The position numbers and the translations under genes are program-made. Shown in pieces: positions 57,314 through 64,000 of a DNA stretch of 64,000 nt. The notes beneath the pieces were generated by a model. That model made no database searches. It worked only from the letters and a program-made list of their open reading frames with translations, and had not been told where the DNA came from. The first letter of the stretch is position 1; each line of letters opens with the position of its first letter. The stretch is from Pirellula sp. (GTDB lineage: Bacteria; Planctomycetota; Planctomycetia; Pirellulales; PNKZ01). The DNA is taken from contig PNKZ01000011.1 of the NCBI GenBank assembly GCA_013822735.1, positions 1 through 64,000 of the forward strand. Reading direction: 5' to 3'.

Positions 57314-57452
57314 TTCGTCGGACCCTCTGACTTCGCTTACTTGCCGAATGTGGAAGGGACCTCGCACCCAAACAGATCGAGTCAGTACTCGAACTATGAT
57401 GGTTGTTTGGTTTGTCGTAGGTCATGCGAGCTCGTTACGGGCCGCTCTGAAC

Positions 57453-57491
57453 GCCCTGCTCGTCTCTCGATCTATCTACGAGCGGGCTTTT
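57453..57491 (+). terminator. Probable intrinsic terminator of the giant gene
   Basis: GCCC (bulged T) GCTCGT pairs with ACGAGCGGGC across a 14-base loop and is followed by TTTT. It lies about 140 bases after the stop codon. The large loop and short T-run make it weaker than the one at 18554. Confidence 0.5.
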
Positions 57492-57799
57492 CGCTCTGTT
57501 GCCGAAAAGCAACAGTTGTTTCTTATTGGCGACATCCTCTCGCTCGCTTTTGAGATAGAAATTAGAATCCGCCGAGAAATCGATAAAGCGTTTAGCCGAT
57601 CGGCGAAGTCGAAAACCACTTCGCTTGTCTACGACGTCAAACGCAGGCGCGAATTGAGCTACTCTTAAGATGCCCTCTTCGCGGAGGGTGCCTGCTCAAG
57701 ACGCCTTTCCCGTTGTTCGCACGGAATAACGCGTCTAAGTACTCGGGCGAACAGTTTGACCCCAGCGGCGTGATCCATGCGTGTGGGGGGTGCTCAGTT

Positions 57800-57845
57800 C
57801 ATATTTTTAAATAAAAGTTGCGATACTCGCGGGGCCGCTTATTCT
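57800..57845 (+). promoter_or_regulatory. Candidate promoter of the second giant gene
   Basis: An AT-rich tract (ATATTTTTAAATAAAAG) is followed by TTGCGA at 57818-57823, a 16-base spacer and TATTCT at 57840-57845. The layout matches the one before the first giant gene. The predicted leader to the ATG at 58096 is about 244 bases. Confidence 0.5.
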
Positions 57846-58095
57846 GCGGGATGCAGCCATTCGGAATTCACTACATTTTCGGCGGGAATAGTTCGCGCCC
57901 AGATCACGGCCGCGGTGCGAAATTCGCCATATCTCCCGAGTTCCCATCGTATGGGCCTCGCGGGCAATCGCGATTCGCGCTTTGTGACCGGGCAGCTCTG
58001 AATGACGAAAGAGAATCGATTTCGTTTGACGTGTCGGCAATTTGTCGGAACTTCGAAAGCCGCGTTTTCGCGGGGCATCACTTTTAGGTAGCGCA

Positions 58096-58950
58096 ATGGA
58101 TTTAGGTACAACCGCAAGGCGGTTCAACGAGTCGCGACTTCGTCGCTTTGTCGTCTCGACGACACGTGCGAAATCGTTACAAGAACGCCGACCTTTCGTT
58201 GCGCTCGTCGCGCCGACGCTGATGTTGATCTGTTTCGGCTCACAGACCGCGCGTGCAGCGGGAGAGCAAGCGGAGCACTTCGCGGCCGCGACCACCGAGG
58301 CGACCGCCGCGACGCGCGGCGTTGTGTCGCGGTTCGCCGCCCATCCGACTCCGCCCCCGTTGTTGGACTTCGGACGATTGCGCGCGCTGACTTCGATCCA
58401 ACTCTACGGTCAAGCTGACGCGTCAGTTCCCTTCCCTGCCGATACGCAGTCGACCTCCGTCGCCAATCTGTCGGCCGTCGCCTCGCCCCGTTCTGATGGG
58501 AATGCCGTTTCGTCGCGCGGATACTCCGCGACGATCGCACTTTCGAACGAAGCCCGACCAACGCCGATTTGGGTCGGTCTGCTGTTGATGGCCGTTGCAG
58601 CCTTGTTGATCGTCTATCTGCTGCGAAGTTGCTTTAGCGCCATATCCTTGGCGGAAGAACTGCACTGTCATCTCGTCATCGTTTGCGGCGTCGTCGGTCT
58701 AGGCTTCGACTTCGCGCATGCATTCTTCACGGCAGGCTTTTCGACGCTGCGTCGTCGACTTTCACCGAATTTCATCAAAGACCTCGCCGGCTTCGCGCTG
58801 CGCTCTCCTCGTGCAACCGCGGAATGGTGCCTGCAGTATTTTCGGGCGGGCTCCGCAACACGCCGCCGTGCGGCCCGCCGCGCCGTCCATTGGGGCGTAA
58901 CGTGCGCCGCCTCGGCGGCGGCCGTCGTCGCGAGCACGCCGTCGTTTGCA
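58096..58950 (+). other. N-terminal leader region of the second giant protein
   Basis: Residues 1-285 match the first giant's leader in order and spacing: first signal-like segment (PFVALVAPTLMLICFG), linker, membrane segment (WVGLLLMAVAALLIVYLL), E-x-L-x-C-x-[IL]-V motif, hydrophobic stretch, Arg-rich region (RRRAARRAVH) and internal signal peptide (VTCAASAAAVVASTPSFA). Cys191 to the cleavage-like site is 94 residues; in the first giant it is 96. Confidence 0.7.
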
Positions 58951-61900
58951 GCCACGCTCTATTGGGACGGCGACGGTACTGCGCTCAACAACGCCCTGAC
59001 CGGCGCCGGCCTGGGCACCGGCACGTTTAACAACTCTCCGCTCTGGAATACGACGGGCCTCAATTGGTGGAACGGCGCGCAACGCGCCACGCTCTCCGCG
59101 TGGAACAATGCCGGCAACGATATCGCAGTCTTCACGGGCACCGCCGCACCGACGGCAAACCCTGTCGTATTCGGCACGCCGATTACCGTCGGCGGCTTGC
59201 AATTCAACACGACCGGCTACTTTCTCGGCGCCGCGGCCGGCACCAACGCCATTACGTTCGGCGGTGCGACGAACAACATCATTCTCAATAACGTCGCAGC
59301 GGCCGCCATCAATGGTTCGTTCGCCGGCGGTGCTGGGAACGCGGTCAACTTGTCGGGTGGGGCTTTCGGCGGAGTGACGGCAGGGACGTTGACGCTGCAG
59401 GGCACGGGCGCGGGCCTCACCGGCTGGAGCGGCGCAACGACGATCAACAACGGCATGACGATGGCGCTGAGCCAAAACAGTCGGGCGCTCGCCAGCACGT
59501 CGGGCATCACCCTGAACGGCGGCGGCATTCTCTTGACGAATACCACGTTGGCTGAAGCCGGTCTCGATCGCATCGCCAATGGTGCCACGATCACTTCCAA
59601 CGGCGGCTCATTGCGTGTCACGAACACGGTCGCCGCCGCGACGCCTTATGCGGAAACGGTAGGTACGGTGGATCTCGTTTCCGGCCAATTCAACGTCGTG
59701 TCGACAAATGCCAATACCGGTGGCACGCAAAACCTTACGCTTTCGGGGCTCACACGTACCGGTGTTGCGAACTCTTCGGCGATTACGTTCGGCATCGGCG
59801 GCGGAGGCGGCATTGGCATCGCCACGAATCAAATCAACATCACCGGTTTTACCGGCACGGCGGCGAATCAAATCATCGGTGCTTGGGCGACGGTCGGCAC
59901 CACGGCCGCCTCGCAAACCGATTACGCCGCGTACAACATCAACGCCGGAACGGTGAATGCCCTCGGCGTGCAAGGGGCCGGCATCGCCACTTCCGCCGAA
60001 ACGGCCTGGACCAATCCGGCCAATGCCTATACCTCGACGGCGACCGCTAACACTTTGACCGGCTTACGACAGATGGCTGCTTGGCGCTATTCCGCCGCAG
60101 CGGGTGCTCTCACTTTGGGAGCGAACAATTTCGAAACGTCGGGCATCCTCAACGGCGGCTCGGGACTGTTGACGGTCACCTCGACGGGCGGCGTCATCCG
60201 CACGGCGACCGGCGGCGGCAATCTCTACATCACCACCGGCAGTAACGCCATCACTATTACCAGCGGCGCCATCACCGATAACGCGGGCAACGTAACGCTC
60301 GTGAAGTCCGGCACCGGCGGCACGCTCACCTTAACCGCGGCCAACTCCTATTCCGGCGGCACCGTCATCAACGCGGGTACCATCAGCATTCCGGCTAACG
60401 CAAGCCTTGGAGACATTACGGGCGGGCTCACGTTCAACAACAGCGGCGGCCTTACCTTTTCCGCCGCGACCACGTTGGGCACAGCGGCCACGCCGGGTAA
60501 TCGCGCCATCGCCTTGAACAACGGCGCCATCGCCACGTTCACCAACGGCGCGTTCACCAGCTCGATCTTGGGCAACATCAGCGGCACGGGCGGCGTTGCG
60601 TACGTTGCCGGTACTTCGCTTATCATCGGCCAAGCGAGTTCGACCAGCACCTATACGGGCCCGACCGTACTCACCAGCGGTACTCTGAATGCCGGCACCG
60701 TCAATGCCTTCGGCAACAACTCGGCCGTCACCATCACCGCGGGCACGATCGGCATCGCCGGCTTCAACACGGCCATCGGCTCCCTCTCCGGCGCGGGCAA
60801 CATCACGATGGGCACCGCCACGCTCACCCTTGGCGGCAACAATGAAAACACCACGTACTCCGGCGTCATTGGCACCGGGAGTACTGCGGGCGTGCTCGTC
60901 AAAACGGGCACCGGTATCCAAACGCTCACCGGCGCCAATCTCTACACGGGCGGGACGGTAATCAATGGCGGCCTGATCAACATCACGACGTTGGCGAACC
61001 TCGGCTCAGGCGACGTCACGTTCAACGGCGGCGGCGTCCAGTTTGCCGTGCCGGGCGTCGACCTCTCCGCGCGGACGCTGACGTTCGGCGCGGGGGGCGC
61101 CACGTTCGATACGAACAATAATCAAATCACGCTGTTCAGCTCGATCGGCAACGGCGGCACCGGCGGACTGACGAAGCTCGGCAACGGCACGTTGTTCTTG
61201 CCCGTGGCGAATAACTTTAGCGGACCGACGACGGTGACCTCCGGCGTCTTGAACGTTCAGAACTCCGCCGCCTTGGGAACCGGCGCTACGAGCGGCTTGG
61301 TGACGGTTGCGAACGGCGGCACGTTGCAACTGCAAGGGAACGTTTCCATTTCCAGCGCGTTCCCCCTCATTCTCAACGGCTCCGGCGCCGCCGGACAAAG
61401 CGGCGCGTTGGTCAGCGTCAGCGGTGCGAATACTTACGCGGGTTCTTTGACTCTCGGATCTTCGGCGACCATCTCGGTCGACGACGGCAGCTCGCTGAAT
61501 CTCTCCAACACAGGATTTATCGGCGGCACCGGCACGCTCACGCTCGCCGGCAGCGGCTCCGGCACGTTTGCCGGCCAGCTTGGAAGCGTCTCCGGGCTCG
61601 TCAAAACGGGCTCCGGAACTTGGACGCTCAGTAACACGCTGTCGTTCAGTATTTTTGCTGGTCCGGTGAGCATCAACGGCGGCACGCTTAATATCGCCGG
61701 CGGCGCTTTGGACGCTTCTTCGAGTACGACGCTCGCCGGCGGCACGCTGAATATTACGTCGGGTTCACAAACCCTCGGTACGTTCGCGCTCGGAGCGGGC
61801 ACGATGAATCGCGTCGCCGTGGCCGCCGGCGGAACGCTTCAAATTGACGGTGCTTCGATCACGCGCGGCGCTGGAAGCATTGTCGCCTTCGATCTCTCCG

Positions 61901-64000
61901 CCGCGGGAAGCAGTATTCTAGCGTCGTCGCTCTCGGGGAGCGGCACCAACAATATTCTCGGCTATGCCACGGTGACCGACGGCACCGGCACCGGCATGGC
62001 CAGTGTCTCCGGCGGATTAATCGTCCGTTTTAACACCGCCTCGGCCACGACCTTGACCGACAACAGCGACGCCGCCGCGACCGACTTCACGACGCTCGGC
62101 ATGGCGACAAATCCCCTGCTCTGGTCGAACGGCATCACGAACCGCAGCGTCAACTCGCTAACGTTCGACACCTCGGGCGGTTCGCAAACGGTGAACATGG
62201 GACCGACGACCAACATCCTCACGGTCACTAGTGGCGCTATTCAATTCATCGGCGCTAACGCCGGCACGTTGACCGGCGGTCAGTTGGGCGCGGCGAACTC
62301 GGAAGTGATCGTCCACCAAAACGGCGCGGGCAACTTCACGGTCGCAAGCCAAATCAGCAGCGGCACCGGCAGCCTCATCAAGCTCGGTAACGGATCCCTG
62401 ACCATCGCCACGACGGCGGGCAACACCTACTCCGGCAACACCCAAATCCTCGGCGGCTCCGTCATCGCGGGCGCTGCGAACACGTTGAGCCCGAGCTCGC
62501 GCGTGACGCTTGCCAACACGTCGGGAGCGGCCCTGAGCTTGAACGGGTTCAATCAAACAATCGCCGGCCTCTCGGGCGGCGGCACGACCGGCGGCAATGT
62601 GATTTTGGGAGGGGGCGCCACGCTCACCGTCGGCGGCCCGAACGTGCTGACGAACATCTCGAATATCGGTAATCGCACCACGTTCGACGGCGTGATTTCC
62701 GGCACGGGGAATCTCACGCTCACCGGCGGCGGCGTCCTGACGCTTACCAACAACCTCAATAGCTTCTCCGGCCAGGTGAACGTCAACGCCGGAACTTTGG
62801 TGGTTAGTGACGTGGCACAACTGGGCACCGGCACATCACCGGTCGCGGTGAACGGCATCTCCAGCACGCAGGGCCTGCCGGGAGGTATGTTGGTCGTGCA
62901 AGGGGGAAGTGCCGGCCTGAACTTTTCGCGCGACCTGACCGTGGGCGGCCGCGGACCGAATACCGTCGGCTTGTCGTTGCTCAACATCGGTAACAATCTC
63001 TACACCGGCAATTTGTCCTTCAACGCGAACTCGGAAACGCGCATCGGATCGGCGGCGGGTACCTTCACACTTTCCAGCGGTGGCACGTTGACGGCGTCTA
63101 ACGATCAACGCCTTTACATCACAGGCGGACCGGGCAATTTCGTATTCGACGGTTTAGTCTCCGGCGGAGTGTCCGGCACCTCGGGCATCAATAAATCGAG
63201 CCGCGGCGGGCTGGGTAACACCCTGCTCGTGACGAATGTCAACAATACCTACATCGGCGACTGGCGCAACGATTCCGGTACTACTCGTATCAGCGACGCG
63301 CGCCAACTCGGCACCGGTACCTCCGCCTCGGTGATCCGCGGTTCGGGCGGTATCTGGGAATTCCGCACGGACGCTCCCGCAGGGTTCGCCACGAAGAACG
63401 TGAGTCAGGTGGACGGCAATTTGACGATGCTGGTCGATCGCGCCGTTGGCTCCACAAGTTCGCTGATCAATCAGACGGTGACGTTCGCAAACTTCACCGA
63501 AGTCAACAATCGCACGTGGACTTTCACCGGACGAAACGGCTTCAATATCACGTTCTCGTCGTTCCTCGGAAGCGGCGCCGGCGCCAATGACGACGGCCTG
63601 ACGATCACAACCAACGGTACGACCACGTTTGGTCCCGGAAACGTCTGGTCCGAAACGGACAGTACGGCACGAACGTTCACCGTGACGGCGACGGGTGAAA
63701 CCGTGCTGCCCGGGAACATCATTGCGACGGGGGCCAGCCACGCATTCAACAAGGCAGGTTCCGGCACGCTCACGTTGGGAGCAACCGCTTCGACCTTCGC
63801 CGGTTCCGCCACGATGTCGGCGGGAACTTTAAATATTTCAACTATCGGCGCTCTCAACGCTTCGAGTACGGGGCGCGTGGTCTTCTCGGGCGGCACGCTC
63901 AACTATACCGGCACCGGCGAAACGTGGACCAACAAGGTCCTTCTCCTTAACGCGACCAATAGTATCCTGACGAACAACGGGTCGGGCGGCATCTTGCTCC
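58096..64000 (+). CDS. Second giant autotransporter-repeat surface protein (5' part, runs off the window)
   Basis: An ATG at 58096, seven bases after AGG, opens a frame that stays open to the window edge: 1,968 codons, ending in frame at NSILTNNGSGGILL. Residues 1-285 form a leader like that of the first giant: a basic start, a signal-like segment ending near SQTARAAG, a polar linker, a membrane segment at 158-175, the motif AEELHCHLV (E187, C191), and a second signal peptide ending STPSFA. The passenger begins ATLYWDGDGT and includes LNWWNG. At least seven beta-strand repeats follow, for example VLVKTGTGIQTLTGANLYTGG near 60890 when read with its next strand, LTKLGNGTLFLP near 61168 and FNKAGSGTLTLG near 63745. 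Two IIGAWA/ILGYA-type modules are present. The C-terminus, and so any PEP-CTERM tail, lies outside the window. Confidence 0.9.
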   Translation, partial: MDLGTTARRFNESRLRRFVVSTTRAKSLQERRPFVALVAPTLMLICFGSQTARAAGEQAEHFAAATTEATAATRGVVSRFAAHPTPPPLLDFGRLRALTSIQLYGQADASVPFPADTQSTSVANLSAVASPRSDGNAVSSRGYSATIALSNEARPTPIWVGLLLMAVAALLIVYLLRSCFSAISLAEELHCHLVIVCGVVGLGFDFAHAFFTAGFSTLRRRLSPNFIKDLAGFALRSPRATAEWCLQYFRAGSATRRRAARRAVHWGVTCAASAAAVVASTPSFAATLYWDGDGTALNNALTGAGLGTGTFNNSPLWNTTGLNWWNGAQRATLSAWNNAGNDIAVFTGTAAPTANPVVFGTPITVGGLQFNTTGYFLGAAAGTNAITFGGATNNIILNNVAAAAINGSFAGGAGNAVNLSGGAFGGVTAGTLTLQGTGAGLTGWSGATTINNGMTMALSQNSRALASTSGITLNGGGILLTNTTLAEAGLDRIANGATITSNGGSLRVTNTVAAATPYAETVGTVDLVSGQFNVVSTNANTGGTQNLTLSGLTRTGVANSSAITFGIGGGGGIGIATNQINITGFTGTAANQIIGAWATVGTTAASQTDYAAYNINAGTVNALGVQGAGIATSAETAWTNPANAYTSTATANTLTGLRQMAAWRYSAAAGALTLGANNFETSGILNGGSGLLTVTSTGGVIRTATGGGNLYITTGSNAITITSGAITDNAGNVTLVKSGTGGTLTLTAANSYSGGTVINAGTISIPANASLGDITGGLTFNNSGGLTFSAATTLGTAATPGNRAIALNNGAIATFTNGAFTSSILGNISGTGGVAYVAGTSLIIGQASSTSTYTGPTVLTSGTLNAGTVNAFGNNSAVTITAGTIGIAGFNTAIGSLSGAGNITMGTATLTLGGNNENTTYSGVIGTGSTAGVLVKTGTGIQTLTGANLYTGGTVINGGLINITTLANLGSGDVTFNGGGVQFAVPGVDLSARTLTFGAGGATFDTNNNQITLFSSIGNGGTGGLTKLGNGTLFLPVANNFSGPTTVTSGVLNVQNSAALGTGATSGLVTVANGGTLQLQGNVSISSAFPLILNGSGAAGQSGALVSVSGANTYAGSLTLGSSATISVDDGSSLNLSNTGFIGGTGTLTLAGSGSGTFAGQLGSVSGLVKTGSGTWTLSNTLSFSIFAGPVSINGGTLNIAGGALDASSSTTLAGGTLNITSGSQTLGTFALGAGTMNRVAVAAGGTLQIDGASITRGAGSIVAFDLSAAGSSILASSLSGSGTNNILGYATVTDGTGTGMASVSGGLIVRFNTASATTLTDNSDAAATDFTTLGMATNPLLWSNGITNRSVNSLTFDTSGGSQTVNMGPTTNILTVTSGAIQFIGANAGTLTGGQLGAANSEVIVHQNGAGNFTVASQISSGTGSLIKLGNGSLTIATTAGNTYSGNTQILGGSVIAGAANTLSPSSRVTLANTSGAALSLNGFNQTIAGLSGGGTTGGNVILGGGATLTVGGPNVLTNISNIGNRTTFDGVISGTGNLTLTGGGVLTLTNNLNSFSGQVNVNAGTLVVSDVAQLGTGTSPVAVNGISSTQGLPGGMLVVQGGSAGLNFSRDLTVGGRGPNTVGLSLLNIGNNLYTGNLSFNANSETRIGSAAGTFTLSSGGTLTASNDQRLYITGGPGNFVFDGLVSGGVSGTSGINKSSRGGLGNTLLVTNVNNTYIGDWRNDSGTTRISDARQLGTGTSASVIRGSGGIWEFRTDAPAGFATKNVSQVDGNLTMLVDRAVGSTSSLINQTVTFANFTEVNNRTWTFTGRNGFNITFSSFLGSGAGANDDGLTITTNGTTTFGPGNVWSETDSTARTFTVTATGETVLPGNIIATGASHAFNKAGSGTLTLGATASTFAGSATMSAGTLNISTIGALNASSTGRVVFSGGTLNYTGTGETWTNKVLLLNATNSILTNNGSGGILL

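Larger units (their letters stand above)
57314..58095 (+). other. Intergenic region between the two giant genes
   Basis: These 782 bases contain a probable terminator for the first giant (57453-57491), a second small hairpin (CTGTTGC pairing with GCAACAG at 57496-57515), the candidate promoter of the second giant (57800-57845) and a 5' leader of about 244 bases. A 106-codon open frame at 57348-57668 crosses the terminator and has no recognisable product. Confidence 0.55.

Noticed and set aside
57348-57668. A 106-codon open frame after the giant gene with a hydrophobic stretch
   Set aside because: It crosses the probable terminator, lacks a ribosome binding site and resembles no known protein.
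1-64000. tRNA, rRNA, insertion sequence, phage or integrase features
   Set aside because: I looked for cloverleaf-like segments, transposase motifs and flanking direct repeats and found none I could support.

Overview
The window looks like part of a Planctomycetota chromosome, possibly Pirellulales-like. This is inferred from the GC-rich sequence, the exosortase/PEP-CTERM machinery and the gigantic autotransporter-repeat surface proteins; there is no rRNA or marker gene here to fix the taxonomy.

Region 1 (9-12253, all minus strand) is an eight-gene surface polysaccharide cluster. In transcription order it encodes a Wzc-like tyrosine autokinase, a WecA/MraY-type initiating sugar-phosphate transferase with a soluble C-terminal extension, two GT4 glycosyltransferases joined by a one-base stop/start overlap, three tandem paralogous O-antigen ligase/polymerase-like membrane proteins, and an ABC-2 export permease whose start overlaps the preceding stop. 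The cluster probably continues left of the window, where the ABC ATPase would be expected.

Region 2 (12971-18590, plus strand) diverges from it. It holds an exosortase fused to an EpsI-like domain, a membrane-anchored TPR protein overlapping it by ATGA, and a secreted TPR protein ending at a strong intrinsic terminator. This is the processing and assembly module for PEP-CTERM proteins.

Region 3 (18591-64000, plus strand) is dominated by two giant surface-protein genes. The first (19640-57313) encodes 12,557 residues in one uninterrupted frame: a roughly 275-residue leader with several hydrophobic segments and an internal signal peptide, a very long array of autotransporter-associated beta-strand repeats with an embedded PA14-like domain and small inserted modules, a C-terminal unit that resembles a complete smaller protein, and a PEP-CTERM tail. 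The second (58096 to beyond 64000) has the same design and is cut by the window edge after 1,968 codons.

The two giants share a leader type with matched spacing (an E-x-L-x-C-x-[IL]-V motif about 95 residues before the internal signal-peptidase-like site). They also share a candidate promoter (AT-rich tract, TTGCGA, 16 bases, TAT[CT]CT). The inferred system is a polysaccharide cluster, an exosortase and co-regulated megadalton-scale PEP-CTERM surface fibres carrying a previously unnamed N-terminal leader. A small frameshifted exported ORF (18746-18941) may be a remnant of another such leader.
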